Assembly: GCF_039023475.1 (NCBI RefSeq)
Contig: NZ_JBCHVB010000009.1
Location: 1-64,000 of the forward strand
DNA length: 64,000 nucleotides
Direction of reading: 5' to 3'
Source: Erwinia sp039023475
Lineage (GTDB): Bacteria; Pseudomonadota; Gammaproteobacteria; Enterobacterales; Enterobacteriaceae
Below, piece by piece: positions 44,020-53,619 of the stretch. Within the stretch, counting starts at the first letter, position 1. Each line of letters opens with the position of its first letter. The notes below the pieces were generated by a model. It made no database searches and had not been told where the DNA came from. It worked only from the letters and a program-made list of their open reading frames with translations. Position numbers and translations under genes: made by a program.

Positions 44020-44496
44020 TCAGAGTTTTGCCAGTAGCGCGGTTAAAACTAACGGAGGAAGGAAGGCGCTGACGTCTCCGTTGTGCCTGGCCACCTCTTT
44101 CACTAAGGAAGAGGAGATAAAGGAGTAGTTCTCTGAAGGCATCAGAAACACGCTTTCCAGCGTGGGCAGAAGATGGCGGTTCATGTTCGCCAGCTGCATT
44201 TCATATTCAAAGTCGGAAACCGCACGCAGCCCCCTTACCAGCACGTTTGCCTGCTGATCCCGCGCAAAATTCGCCATTAAATCGCTAAAGCCCACCACCT
44301 CAACGTTTGGCAGAAGCTTAACCGCCTCTTTTGCCAGCGTAACCCGTTCTTCCAGTGAAAACAGCGGTTTTTTGCCCGGACTTGCGGCAATAGCAAGCAC
44401 GATATGATCGAACATCCCCGCCGCCCGGGTAACGATATCAAGATGACCGTTAGTCAGCGGATCGAAGGTGCCGGGATAAATCGCTTTTGTGCTCAT
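44020..44496 (-). CDS. coaD: Phosphopantetheine adenylyltransferase
   Basis: Forms dephospho-CoA from 4'-phosphopantetheine and ATP. The nucleotidyltransferase motif YPGTFDPLTNGHLD (T/HxGH) opens the protein, and the late ISSSLVKEVA motif is present. Length 158 (159 in E. coli). The start overlaps the waaE stop as ATGA, so it is coupled to the LPS genes waaA-waaE, as in E. coli and Klebsiella. Confidence 0.97.
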   Translation of the reverse strand: MSTKAIYPGTFDPLTNGHLDIVTRAAGMFDHIVLAIAASPGKKPLFSLEERVTLAKEAVKLLPNVEVVGFSDLMANFARDQQANVLVRGLRAVSDFEYEMQLANMNRHLLPTLESVFLMPSENYSFISSSLVKEVARHNGDVSAFLPPLVLTALLAKL

Positions 44497-45272
44497 AAGC
44501 CGCCCTTGCTGCCATGGGAAGAGTGGTTCAGCGCCCAGAGCGCCGTGTATTTGTTAAAGGTGTACTGCGCATTGACCACTGCCAGCAGCCAGCCCTGCTT
44601 ACCATCCAGAAAACCGGCGCGCAGCACCAGCGTTTTGAAAAAAGCGGCCAGCGTGTGGGAAAAAATCGAGAACATGGAGCAGCGTTTACCCTGATGATGA
44701 CGCTGCTTTGCCCAGGCTTCGGCATAGGCAAACTGCTTCCACTGAAATGCGGAGAAGTCGCGGCATGTCAGATGAAGCAGGTCGCCTTTGAGTGCGGTGA
44801 CGGGCGCACCCTGGGTTTCCAGGGATTCATGCACCTGATGATCGTTATAGTGATAGCTGGCAGGATAAAGCCGGACAACGCGGTCGGGATACCAGCCGCT
44901 GTGACGCATAAACCGCCCCAGAAAGAGGTTGCGCCGCCCCAGGCTGTAAAGGGCCGGCGTGGGCTGCTGCAAAGCGTCTTCGATGGCGTGACGCAGCTGG
45001 GGCGTGACGCGCTCGTCGGTATCGATCATCAAAATCATCGGATGGCTGGCGTAGCTCTGGGCAAGCTGGCGCTGTTTGCCGTAGCCACGCCATTCCTTTG
45101 AATGAAAAACTTTGGCGCCGTGCCGTGCGGCGATTTGCGGCGTGCCGTCGCTGCTGCCCGAATCCAGTACGATAATCTCATCGGCCCAGCTGACGGAATC
45201 TAAACATTCCGGCAGCAGCTCGGCGGCGTTTTTGGCAATCAGCACCACGGAGAGAAGTTGGCGTGCAGACAT
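44493..45272 (-). CDS. waaE: LPS inner-core glycosyltransferase WaaE (KdtX)
   Basis: In Klebsiella and Serratia WaaE adds the beta-1,4-glucose to heptose I of the inner core. The 259-residue protein is a GT2 family enzyme: LSVVLIAKNAAELL at the N-terminus, LDSGSSDGT (nucleotide binding), and MIDTDERV with the acidic metal-binding motif. waaA ends on the base before its ATG, and coaD overlaps its end. E. coli lacks this gene in its core type, so it points to a Klebsiella/Serratia-like core. Confidence 0.93.
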   Translation of the reverse strand: MSARQLLSVVLIAKNAAELLPECLDSVSWADEIIVLDSGSSDGTPQIAARHGAKVFHSKEWRGYGKQRQLAQSYASHPMILMIDTDERVTPQLRHAIEDALQQPTPALYSLGRRNLFLGRFMRHSGWYPDRVVRLYPASYHYNDHQVHESLETQGAPVTALKGDLLHLTCRDFSAFQWKQFAYAEAWAKQRHHQGKRCSMFSIFSHTLAAFFKTLVLRAGFLDGKQGWLLAVVNAQYTFNKYTALWALNHSSHGSKGGL

Positions 45273-46547
45273 TTAGTGATTCCGCTGTGGCAGATAGGGT
45301 TCGAGTAACTGTAGCAGACGCTGTAGCGCGCCCTGATTCTGATGAAGCACTTCCACGGCATGACGCCCGTAGTAAAGGCGGTAATCTTCGTCTGTCAGCA
45401 GCGTACCGATCTCTTTATCCAGAGAAGCGGCATCCGTAACGGTAATCATACCGTCGGCCTGCTGCAGCCTGGCGCAGATATCTTTAAAATTGAAGGTGTG
45501 CGGCCCCATCAGGACGGGCAGCGCGTGGGCGGCGGCCTCGAGCGGATTATGCCCGCCTCGTTCAACCAGGCTGCCCCCGACGAACGCCAGGTCGGCGATC
45601 CCATAAAGCAGCATCAGTTCGCCCATGGTATCGCCAATGACGACCTGAGTGCTGCCTGAAGGGATCTCACCGCTGCTGCGCAGGGTAAAGCTGAAGCCGG
45701 CTTTTTGCGTCAGTTCGCGGGCTGTTGAAAAGCGTTCGGGATGGCGGGGCACCAGGATCAGCAGCAGGTCAGGAAAGCGGCTCAGCAGCCGGCGGTGCGC
45801 ATCGAGGATAATGCTTTCTTCACCTTCATGCGTGCTGGTGGCGATCCAGACCGGGCGGCGCGGCGCCCACTGCCGGCGCAGCGTAATGGCTCTGGCGGCC
45901 AGTTCCGGCGTCACGGAAATATCAAATTTCAGGCTGCCGGTGACGGTCAGCTGTGAACGCTTCAGTCCCAGGCTGACAAAACGTTCGCCATCTTCTTCGT
46001 TTTGCGCGGCGATCAGGGTGATGCGCTGCAGCAAGCGCTGCATAAACGTACCGAGCTTGCCGTAACCTTTCGCCGAGCGTTCAGAAAGCCTGGCATTCGC
46101 GATGACCAGCGGAATTTTTCGGGCATGGAGCTGGGCGATCATGTTGGGCCAAAGCTCGGTTTCCATAATAATGACCAGCCGCGGATTAACATTATCCAGA
46201 AAGCGATTCATCGAACCCGGGAGATCGTAGGGCAGATAGACGTGATGGACATCTTTACCGAAAGCGGAAGCGGCGCGCTCGGAGCCTGTCGGCGTCATCG
46301 TCGTTACGGTAATCGGCATAGAAGGATAGCGATGACGAAGCGCCCTGACCAGCGGGACGGCCGCCAGGGTTTCTCCCACGGAAACGGAGTGCAGCAGGAT
46401 ACCGTCCGGCTTCACTTTGCCTTTGCAAAAGCCATAGCGTTCGGCCCAGCGTTTACGGTAGGCCGGGGCTTTTCGGCCGCGCAGCCAGAGCCTGAGCCAG
46501 ATCAGCGGCTGAATAAGGTAGAGCAGGGCGGTATAAAGTGTTGTCAT
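45273..46547 (-). CDS. waaA: 3-deoxy-D-manno-octulosonic acid (Kdo) transferase
   Basis: Transfers two Kdo residues to lipid IVA at the inner membrane, an essential step. The 424-residue GT30 protein has an N-terminal membrane-associated segment (LYTALLYLIQPLIWLRL), followed by HSVSVGETLAAVPLVRALR (acceptor side) and FVGGSLVERGGHNPLE (CMP-Kdo side). The ATG at 46547 is preferred over the GTG one codon upstream. It is followed immediately by waaE. Confidence 0.97.
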   Translation of the reverse strand: MTTLYTALLYLIQPLIWLRLWLRGRKAPAYRKRWAERYGFCKGKVKPDGILLHSVSVGETLAAVPLVRALRHRYPSMPITVTTMTPTGSERAASAFGKDVHHVYLPYDLPGSMNRFLDNVNPRLVIIMETELWPNMIAQLHARKIPLVIANARLSERSAKGYGKLGTFMQRLLQRITLIAAQNEEDGERFVSLGLKRSQLTVTGSLKFDISVTPELAARAITLRRQWAPRRPVWIATSTHEGEESIILDAHRRLLSRFPDLLLILVPRHPERFSTARELTQKAGFSFTLRSSGEIPSGSTQVVIGDTMGELMLLYGIADLAFVGGSLVERGGHNPLEAAAHALPVLMGPHTFNFKDICARLQQADGMITVTDAASLDKEIGTLLTDEDYRLYYGRHAVEVLHQNQGALQRLLQLLEPYLPQRNH

Positions 46548-46651
46548 CACAGTGTCTTACAAAATGCGGAGAGACTCACGCCAGAAAATGCCAAAAAAGA
46601 GAACTAATACGGCATGTTAGCAGATAAGTTCCCGGCGCTCACACTACTTCA

Positions 46652-47785
46652 TCAGGCGTGCTGCAACACTTGTTGATACAGCGCATGAAGTTGGTCCGCC
46701 AACGCCGCAGGGCTACAGTCGCGTACGCGTTCACGTGCCGCATCGCCCATGCGGCTGTCCGCGATGCGCAGGGGAACGGCCTGAAGCGCTGAGGTCAGCG
46801 CCGGCACGTCGAGCGCATCGCACACATAGCCCTGCTGACCATTGACGATAAACTCAGCGCCACCGCAGGTAAAACTGGTAATTACCGGCAGGCCGCAGGC
46901 CATCGCTTCCAGAATAACGTTGGGGAAGGGATCGTACAGCGTCGGTAAAATCAGCCCGTCGGCCGCATGGTAAAACGGAATAACATTATTCTGTACGCCG
47001 CAAAAATGAACGCGCTCTTCGCAGCCCAGCCGCTGTGCAAGCTGACGGTAGCGGGACTGCTGCTTGTCCTGGCCCACAACCAGAAGATGTGCGGAGGTGG
47101 CGGCTAGCGCTTCAATACTCGCCTTCAGGCCTTTGCGCTCAAAACCCGATCCCACATAGATAAAAACTTTGGCCCCGTCAGGCAGACCCAGTTTGTCGCG
47201 TGACTGCTGACGCTGTGCAGAGGTCGCTGGCATAAAACGCTGTGAATCGATCGCGTTATAGATCACCGCGAACTTCTCTTCCGGCACCTGGAAGCAGCGG
47301 ATGATATCGTTTTTGACCATCAGCGAATTACAGATAATTTTTTTCAGCGAAGGCGAGCGGAACATCGCTTCTTCGGCCGCCATCACATAACGATGATAGC
47401 CGCTGAGCTGGGTGAGCGTACGCTGAAAAGGGGAGATAACGCGGGCGCGCTGTTCAAGCCAGACGCGATGCACGCCGTCCCCGGCGCGGAAAATGTCGCA
47501 GCCGACAATACGCTCATGGCTTTGCACAATATCAAACTGCTCCCGCTGCCAGCAGGCGCGTGCGGCGACGGCGAACCCGCGTTCCCGTGAGATGCGGCCC
47601 CACTTTTTCGGATTGCAGATATGGAGGTGCCACTCCGGCTTGGGTTCGCCCTGCCAGCTACGGGTGATGATGTTCAACTCAAGGCTGTCATCGTCCAGCG
47701 CTTCCAGCGCGCGTGAAATAAAACGCTCTGCGCCGCCGTCAGGACGGTACTTCTGCCGGACTATCGCCAGCCGGACTTTACGCAT
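46652..47785 (-). CDS. wabG: GT4 core glycosyltransferase, WabG-like
   Basis: A 377-residue GT4 (GT-B fold) enzyme. The N-terminus RLAIVRQKYRPDGGAERF and the ICNPKKWGRISRERGFA segment resemble WabG of Klebsiella, which adds galacturonic acid to heptose II; this memory-based match is stronger than to E. coli WaaG. The nucleotide-sugar site FIYVGSGFERKGLKA and the C-terminal acidic motif DPFPNVILEAMACGLPV (E-x7-E) are clear. It overlaps waaQ by eight bases, i.e. the same transcript. Confidence 0.8.
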   Translation of the reverse strand: MRKVRLAIVRQKYRPDGGAERFISRALEALDDDSLELNIITRSWQGEPKPEWHLHICNPKKWGRISRERGFAVAARACWQREQFDIVQSHERIVGCDIFRAGDGVHRVWLEQRARVISPFQRTLTQLSGYHRYVMAAEEAMFRSPSLKKIICNSLMVKNDIIRCFQVPEEKFAVIYNAIDSQRFMPATSAQRQQSRDKLGLPDGAKVFIYVGSGFERKGLKASIEALAATSAHLLVVGQDKQQSRYRQLAQRLGCEERVHFCGVQNNVIPFYHAADGLILPTLYDPFPNVILEAMACGLPVITSFTCGGAEFIVNGQQGYVCDALDVPALTSALQAVPLRIADSRMGDAARERVRDCSPAALADQLHALYQQVLQHA

Positions 47786-48869
47786 TCAGGAACTTCCTTG
47801 CGGCTTTGACAACTTCTTCCAGCGGGATCGCCGAGAGATAGCGGGTTTTAGTTTTGGTATCAATGCTGTCGGGTCTGGGCAGAGGCGCGTAGTCACCGGC
47901 CCAGATGACCTGGTTCCTTTCCCCCCAGGGACGCCACTGCGTCAGCTTGGTGGGGCCAAAAAGCGCGATGCAGGGCGTATCCAGCGCTGCGGCCATATGC
48001 ATAGGGGCCGAATCAACGCCAATAAACAGCCGGGCGTGATCGATGAGCGCAGCCAGCTGCGGCAGCGTCAGCTGTCCCGCGACCGAAATCACCTGTTTAC
48101 TGTGACACAGCGAAAGAATGTGATCGATCATCGCCTGCTCTTTTTTATCCGGCGCGGCGGTCAGCACGATGTCGGTATCACTATCCGCGAGGGCATCAAT
48201 CAGCCCGGCCATTTTGCTGTCTTCCCAGCATTTGAATATCCAGCGTGAAGTGGGCTGAATCACAATATAGGGCTTTGGCACTGTCTGGTGCTGCGCCAGC
48301 ACGGCCTGCGTCTTCAGCCAGTCATCCTCTTCATAATGCATCGCGGCTGACCAGCCTGTAAGAGGGATTGCCAGAGGCGACAGCGCCGAAAGATTCTGTT
48401 CAGCGGTATGCAGCTCGCGGTGCCTCTCAGTAGAGACGAGATGGGTATGGGCCCGATGCCAGAATACGTTGCGGCGCTTATTAAAACCAAAGCCGATTCT
48501 GACCTCAGCGCCGGTGAGCGCGGTGATTATCGCGCTGCGCCACTGGTCCGCAAGATTGATCACCAGATCGTAGCGGCACTGGCGAATCGTGTTAATCAAC
48601 GCCAGTTCATGCCTGAGCTGTTTACCTCGCCCCTCTTTCTTCCAGTTCCGGTCGATGCAGTGCAGCTGTCGCACGGCCGGGTGGGCCTGCAACATCGGGC
48701 GGGTTTCTTTATAGAGAAGCACATCAATATTCGCCTGCGGGTAACGATGGCGAAGGGCATGAATCACGGGCGTGGTAAGCAGCATATCACCGTGATGGCG
48801 CAGCTTGATGAGCAGAATATTCTGCGGCGCAAACGAAGCAGGAATCGGTTGTGGCGTAGCCATACTCAT
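47778..48869 (-). CDS. waaQ: LPS heptosyltransferase III WaaQ
   Basis: A GT9 family enzyme that adds heptose III to heptose II of the inner core. The 363-residue protein starts with a variable 18-residue leader, then ILLIKLRHHGDMLLTTPVI (ADP-heptose family N-terminus), and has the late GVDSAPMHMAAALDTP and LFGPTKLTQWRPW signatures characteristic of WaaQ. It is directly upstream of, and overlaps, the wabG-like gene. Confidence 0.92.
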   Translation of the reverse strand: MSMATPQPIPASFAPQNILLIKLRHHGDMLLTTPVIHALRHRYPQANIDVLLYKETRPMLQAHPAVRQLHCIDRNWKKEGRGKQLRHELALINTIRQCRYDLVINLADQWRSAIITALTGAEVRIGFGFNKRRNVFWHRAHTHLVSTERHRELHTAEQNLSALSPLAIPLTGWSAAMHYEEDDWLKTQAVLAQHQTVPKPYIVIQPTSRWIFKCWEDSKMAGLIDALADSDTDIVLTAAPDKKEQAMIDHILSLCHSKQVISVAGQLTLPQLAALIDHARLFIGVDSAPMHMAAALDTPCIALFGPTKLTQWRPWGERNQVIWAGDYAPLPRPDSIDTKTKTRYLSAIPLEEVVKAARKFLNA

Positions 48870-48939
48870 TGTATCTCAGTAAAAAGTGAACCGATTGTAA
48901 GGCAAACGCCGCAAAGGGAAAAGCCAGCGCGGCGTAGCA

Positions 48940-49941
48940 TTACCCTTTACGCCAGCGCCAGATGCGGCCCAGCCATAAAAGAAGTTGATACCACTGGCGA
49001 ATCCCTCTGGCATTACGCACCATCCGGCCTGGCGTCCCGGTCGCAAAGATATCGGCGATTATCGCCTGCCGTGCCTCCTCTTCCGGTTCCCGGCGGAGAG
49101 CATGGCAGACGGTCAGCGCTTCTTTGGTCACCTGGCGGTGTAACTCAGGGGTTATTTTGACTTTGTCACGGTAGCGCTGGTTAATCTCATCCAGCATTCT
49201 GGCAATTTTCAGATAGTGACGCTGATAGGCCACGTTTTTCTCGCCGGTACGCTTCCGGTTGCTGATCGACCGATCGTGAACGTAGTAACTGTAAAGAATC
49301 TCATCCGTATAGCGAACGCGTTTCACATTCATCATCAGTTCGGTCGTCCAGGGGATATCCTGATGATGCAGGCCCGGTTCAAACTGAAGGTTAAGCTCTC
49401 TGATGAGCGAAAGACGGTAAATGCCCATCCAGACGACGTGCAGATAGCGGTTCGTTGCCAGCGCTTTACTCAGCCAGGCTGGACCATCAAGTACGCCCGT
49501 TGACCGCAATCGATCCGTAGGAATTAACGGCTTAGTCCGGCCCGACCCCGTAAAAACGCGTTCTGCGTTGCACTGGGCGACATCAAGATCGTCCGCATCG
49601 GCCATCTCGATCAGCTTGCTGTACATTTCGGGAGAGAGCGTATCATCCGCGTCGGGAAAGGTTACGTAGCGGCCACGGGCGACGGCAAGACCCGCATTTC
49701 GCGCTCTTGAAACGCCGCCATTTGGCTGGTCGATAACCTGGATATGTGAATGGCTGGCGGCATAGCGGTGCGCCATCTCCGCTGATTCATCGGTAGAACC
49801 ATCGTTGACGACAATAATTTCAACAGACTGGAGGCGCTGCGCCAGCAGTGATTCCATAAATGCATGGAAGCTTGCCCCGGCATTATACATCGGGACGATT
49901 ACGCTCAGGCTGGGAAGCTGAGCTTCAGAATGCAACATCAT
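48940..49941 (-). CDS. GT2 family glycosyltransferase of the core cluster
   Basis: A 333-residue GT-A enzyme: LSVIVPMYNAGASF, VVNDGSTDES (nucleotide binding), QPNGGVSRARNAGL and TFPDADDTL (DxD-like metal site). The C-terminal third is helical and basic (RMVRNARGIRQW). Sugar and acceptor cannot be told; the place in the cluster suggests an outer-core residue. It is eight bases downstream of the GT9 gene and about 70 bases upstream of waaQ. Confidence 0.85.
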   Translation of the reverse strand: MMLHSEAQLPSLSVIVPMYNAGASFHAFMESLLAQRLQSVEIIVVNDGSTDESAEMAHRYAASHSHIQVIDQPNGGVSRARNAGLAVARGRYVTFPDADDTLSPEMYSKLIEMADADDLDVAQCNAERVFTGSGRTKPLIPTDRLRSTGVLDGPAWLSKALATNRYLHVVWMGIYRLSLIRELNLQFEPGLHHQDIPWTTELMMNVKRVRYTDEILYSYYVHDRSISNRKRTGEKNVAYQRHYLKIARMLDEINQRYRDKVKITPELHRQVTKEALTVCHALRREPEEEARQAIIADIFATGTPGRMVRNARGIRQWYQLLLWLGRIWRWRKG

Positions 49942-49949
49942 ACTCAGGA

Positions 49950-51047
49950 TTATATCTTCTGTTCAGGCGTCAGGCTGGGGTGACGCGCCATAATAAATTC
50001 ATGAATATCATCCAGTTTTTTCTGGTTGAGATCGTAAAGCTGCTCAACTGGATGCGTAAACTGATAAAGGGCATGAAAAACAAAGGAAGAAGGGGCAATG
50101 TTATCCGGCCCGATCAATAAAACGTCGCCCAGCGGACGCTGCTCTTCAACGCAGCAGGGCCCATAAATCAGGATGACCGGTACATTCTGCGCATCCGCAA
50201 TGTAAGCGTTACCGGAGTCCGATGCCACATAGAAATCCATATTCCCGATCGCCCAGGGCAGCCCTTCCAGAGAGACTTTACCTATCAAATTCACGATGTT
50301 GTCGGCTTCACCGACCTCGTTATAGAGCGCGTTGAGTCGGGGAAGTTCATTTGGCGCGCCGAAAACGTAGAACAGACATGGCAGATCGCTCAGCCGCTCA
50401 AACAGCCGCTTCCAGATTTCCGGCGGGATCGTCTTTGCCTGATTGCCGGCGGAAATGCTGATGCCAATCTTGATTTTGTCCTTGCGAAACACCTCTTCCG
50501 GCGTGTCGTGTGGCTTCAGTAGCGGGAGTGTCGCATGCTTGGAATAGCTCTCTTTAGTCAGTGAACGATCGGCCAGCTTGAGATAGTTTTCCAGCGTCAG
50601 CGAGTTTTTCTCATGCTCAACCGTCCCCGTCGCGGTGAGATAAAAGAAGGCCTGATAGGCTTTACGGCGATACATAGAGAGAAACTGTTTATTGCCGGCA
50701 TTACAGCAGGCGGCAAAAAACAGATTAATGTTATTCGGGTGCAGCAGATAAACGTTGTCGTATCTGTTCATCAACCTGAAGGCGAGCCTGAATTTCGCCA
50801 GCAAACTGCCCTTATGTTCCTCAATATAGAAAATCTCGTCCAGCGTGGCATCATGCTGCGCCAGGGGCGCAACCGAGCGGCTCAGCAGAGCGTCACTGTG
50901 TTGTAAGTGACTGAGCAGAGGCGTGATATTGATAAAATCACCGATTTTCGCCGTCTGGATCACCAGATTGCGCCCGGTTTTTTTCTTCGTCAGTTTGAAC
51001 AGCAGTTTGACCGGAAAAATAAGAAAAAATAACAGAACATAACTCAC
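49950..51047 (-). CDS. GT9-like (heptosyltransferase-family) protein
   Basis: A 365-residue GT-B protein beginning at a GTG with a GGAG site. After a hydrophobic, basic start (VLLFFLIFPVKLLFKLTKKK) it has the GT9 hallmark TAKIGDFINITPLL and the late DSGNAYIADAQNVPVILIYGP. The latter differs from the usual DSGxMHxAAAL form: the conserved His is replaced by Tyr, so the donor may be unusual or the activity altered. It may add an outer-core heptose; the exact role is unknown. Confidence 0.8.
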   Translation of the reverse strand: MSYVLLFFLIFPVKLLFKLTKKKTGRNLVIQTAKIGDFINITPLLSHLQHSDALLSRSVAPLAQHDATLDEIFYIEEHKGSLLAKFRLAFRLMNRYDNVYLLHPNNINLFFAACCNAGNKQFLSMYRRKAYQAFFYLTATGTVEHEKNSLTLENYLKLADRSLTKESYSKHATLPLLKPHDTPEEVFRKDKIKIGISISAGNQAKTIPPEIWKRLFERLSDLPCLFYVFGAPNELPRLNALYNEVGEADNIVNLIGKVSLEGLPWAIGNMDFYVASDSGNAYIADAQNVPVILIYGPCCVEEQRPLGDVLLIGPDNIAPSSFVFHALYQFTHPVEQLYDLNQKKLDDIHEFIMARHPSLTPEQKI

Positions 51048-51250
51048 GCTCTACTCTCCCTGAGCGAACTGAAAAATCCTCTGCGTCTGAGAGGCGTTAA
51101 ACTTTCCTGTGCTGAAAAGGCTATTAAGCAGCTTTGTTGTTTCATGAGGCTCTGATATCCGTTCCTGCCTTTGAGCGTTATCATGGGCTAAACCTTACAA
51201 GTAGCATAAACAAATAGGGTAACGGGCGATCCCGTACAGCGTGGTACGGC
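51048..51250. other. Intergenic gap within the core cluster
   Basis: About 200 bases between the wabH-like gene (ending at 51251) and the GT9 gene. It is likely to contain the promoter of the GT9-GT2-waaQ-wabG run. No JUMPstart/ops element (GGCGGTAGCGTG) is seen on either strand. Confidence 0.4.
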
Positions 51251-52357
51251 TTACTCAAGCGTAATGAGATCAAGATATTGTTGGCATACAGCCTCAATGC
51301 TGTAGATCGACAAATCCAGATCCGCAATGGCCGGAGGATGCTGGTAAATCGCCTTTATGGTGGCGGCAAGCGAATCCTCATTCATCTCAGCAAGTCCCCT
51401 GGCCAAATCGCCGGTCATTATGCTGACTGGCCCACCCGGACAGCGGGTGCTGACGATGGGCGTGCCGCAAATTAGCGCCTCAACCAGCACGTTGCCAAAC
51501 CCCTCGCTGTCCGAGCTGACGATTAATTCTCTGGCGTGGCGGATCCAGGGATAGGGATTGCTGGTAAAGCCCTGAAAAATCACGCGGTCAGCGATATTCA
51601 GCTCTTCAGCCAGTCGTTTAAGCGCGGCGGTCGCTTCGCTGCTGCCCTGGCCAATCAGCACCAGCGGGACGGTTAACGTACTTTTCGCATAGGCACGAAG
51701 CAGGCGATCGTGGCGTTTGGTCTGATGAAAACGTCCCACGTGGATCAGGTAGTCTGTCCCTTCCAGGCTGCACGGTTCCAGCGAAAGCTGGCGGATCGCG
51801 TCAAAATCGAAAGGGTTGAAGATAACCCGATTCTGGTTTGGCCTGACATGAAAAACCTCTTTTAAATCGTCAATCACATACTGAGACACGCCGATCAGAT
51901 TGCGGTGCCGGTAAACGCTACGCGTTTTGCACTTTTTCAGCCATCGGGAAAGCCCTTTACGGCGCGACAGATAGGACGCGGAAAAAACGCCATGGATGCA
52001 AAACCAGGTTATTTCAGGCCGAAGCCGTTTGCAGCGGCTGACGATGCGGTCAGTTTTATGCAGATGTGATAACACCAGATCAAAGCGGCCTCCGGCCGTT
52101 TCCGCCGCCGCAATCGCCTCATCCAGCAGGGCGGCACGCCGGTCAAGTTCCGTCAGCTTGCGCCAGGGTTTTTTGCAGGTGTCGGCGACGATTTGAAGGT
52201 CCACGCCTTCGGGAATGGTGTAATCACAAACCGTGCGCAAGGAAAAGAGAACGACCTGATGGCCGCGATCGACCAGCCCTTTAGACAGAGTGAGAACTAC
52301 CTTCTCTGCGCCCCCGCCGGGAAGGCCATCAATGATCATCAAGATGCGTCTGGACAA
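51251..52357 (-). CDS. wabH: GT4 core glycosyltransferase, WabH-like (GlcNAc transfer)
   Basis: A GT4 enzyme whose N-terminus RILMIIDGLPGGGAEKVV and KKPWRKLTELDRRA resemble Klebsiella WabH, which adds GlcNAc to galacturonate. Donor-site motifs HVGRFHQTKRHDRLL and SDSEGFGNVLVEALICGTP are present. The start is placed at a TTG (52357) with AAAGGA seven bases upstream, giving 368 residues; an upstream TTG at 52390 would add 11 residues. The neighbouring divergent gene is a deacetylase of the WabN kind, which acts on the WabH product in Klebsiella. Confidence 0.8.
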   Translation of the reverse strand: MSRRILMIIDGLPGGGAEKVVLTLSKGLVDRGHQVVLFSLRTVCDYTIPEGVDLQIVADTCKKPWRKLTELDRRAALLDEAIAAAETAGGRFDLVLSHLHKTDRIVSRCKRLRPEITWFCIHGVFSASYLSRRKGLSRWLKKCKTRSVYRHRNLIGVSQYVIDDLKEVFHVRPNQNRVIFNPFDFDAIRQLSLEPCSLEGTDYLIHVGRFHQTKRHDRLLRAYAKSTLTVPLVLIGQGSSEATAALKRLAEELNIADRVIFQGFTSNPYPWIRHARELIVSSDSEGFGNVLVEALICGTPIVSTRCPGGPVSIMTGDLARGLAEMNEDSLAATIKAIYQHPPAIADLDLSIYSIEAVCQQYLDLITLE

Positions 52358-52628
52358 TTTTTTATCCTTTAAATTAGGCGATCGCAGCAAAGCAGGACTC
52401 TTTCTTTTCCCTGCGCCAGCGCCATTACCACTCAGAAATTCCCCTTTGTTTTAACACGAGGGATTTAATGCTGTGTTTCCTCCTTCAGGACGGGAGGTTT
52501 GCTACCACTGGCCCAGATTATCTTAGAAAATTAAAAAAGATAGCGCTACATCGATTCCCGGCTTCCATTGGGCGTCGGTAAAGCTTTCTGCAACAACGCT
52601 GGCGGCGTAACATATCAGGAAGGTTATT

Positions 52629-53609
52629 ATGGAGTCTGACACCGGCATGAACAAACCCGCATTTCTTATTACCATTGATACCGAAGGTGACAACCTTTGG
52701 CGTAATCGTTCCGGTGAAGTGACCACCCGAAACGCCGGCTATCTCGCCCGTTTCCAGCACCTTTGCGAAAAATATGGTTTTAAGCCGACCTGGCTTACCA
52801 ATTATGAAATGGCGATCGATCCGGTTTATATCGAATTTGCCCGCGATGTGATCGCCCGCCAGACGGGAGAGGTCGGCATGCATCTGCATGCGTGGAACAG
52901 CCCGCCTGCCTACGATCTTACCGGCGACGACTGGCGCTTTCAGCCCTATCTGATCGAGTATCCCCGTGAGGAGATGCATAAAAAGATCGCTTTTATGACG
53001 CAGCTGCTGGAAGAAACCTTCGATACCAAAATGCTCAGCCACCGCGCCGGCCGCTGGGCGTTCAACGAAGAGTACGCCCGGCTGCTGATTGAGTTCGGCT
53101 ACCGGGTCGATTGTTCCGTGACGCCACGGGTTAACTGGACGTTCTCACCTGGGGCGCCGCAGGGCAACGGGGGCAGTAACTATACGCACTTCCCCCGCCA
53201 CGCCTATTATCTGGATCCTGAGGCGATCTCGCGCCCCGGTAACTCCACGCTGCTGGAGGTCCCTATGAGCATTCAGTATAAGCACTCCGGGCTGATGAAC
53301 GGGCTGAAGCAGGGCTATGACCGCCTGCGTGGTAAGCAGCGAAGCCCGTCAGTTCACTGGCTCCGGCCAACCGGCGGCAACGTGCAGCAGATGATCGGCG
53401 TCGCGGAAAAAACGCTGGCTGAAGGCGCGGATTACGTCGAATTTATGCTTCACTCCTCCGAGTTTATGCCAGACGGTAGCCCGACCTTTAAGGATGAAGC
53501 GGATATTGAGCGGCTTTACGACGATCTGGATCGGCTTTTCAGCTGGCTGCATACCCGGACGACCGGCATGACGTTAGCGGAGTATGGGCTGACCAAACCG
53601 GCACCCTGA
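52629..53609 (+). CDS. wabN: Polysaccharide deacetylase-like protein, WabN-like
   Basis: In Klebsiella WabN deacetylates the core GlcNAc added by WabH to glucosamine. The 326-residue protein has the NodB-like metal site: the catalytic region FLITIDTEGDN, then GEVGMHLHAW (H-x-H) and SHRAGRWAF. The ATG at 52629 is five bases behind an AGGAAGG site; a second ATG at 52647 begins the conserved part. It is the only plus-strand gene in the core cluster and is divergent from the wabH-like gene across 271 bases. Confidence 0.8.
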   Translation: MESDTGMNKPAFLITIDTEGDNLWRNRSGEVTTRNAGYLARFQHLCEKYGFKPTWLTNYEMAIDPVYIEFARDVIARQTGEVGMHLHAWNSPPAYDLTGDDWRFQPYLIEYPREEMHKKIAFMTQLLEETFDTKMLSHRAGRWAFNEEYARLLIEFGYRVDCSVTPRVNWTFSPGAPQGNGGSNYTHFPRHAYYLDPEAISRPGNSTLLEVPMSIQYKHSGLMNGLKQGYDRLRGKQRSPSVHWLRPTGGNVQQMIGVAEKTLAEGADYVEFMLHSSEFMPDGSPTFKDEADIERLYDDLDRLFSWLHTRTTGMTLAEYGLTKPAP

Positions 53610-53619
53610 GCAGGCAAGG

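Noticed and set aside
51048..52628. JUMPstart/ops element controlling the LPS genes
   Set aside because: No GGCGGTAGCGTG or complement was found in the intergenic gaps of the core cluster.
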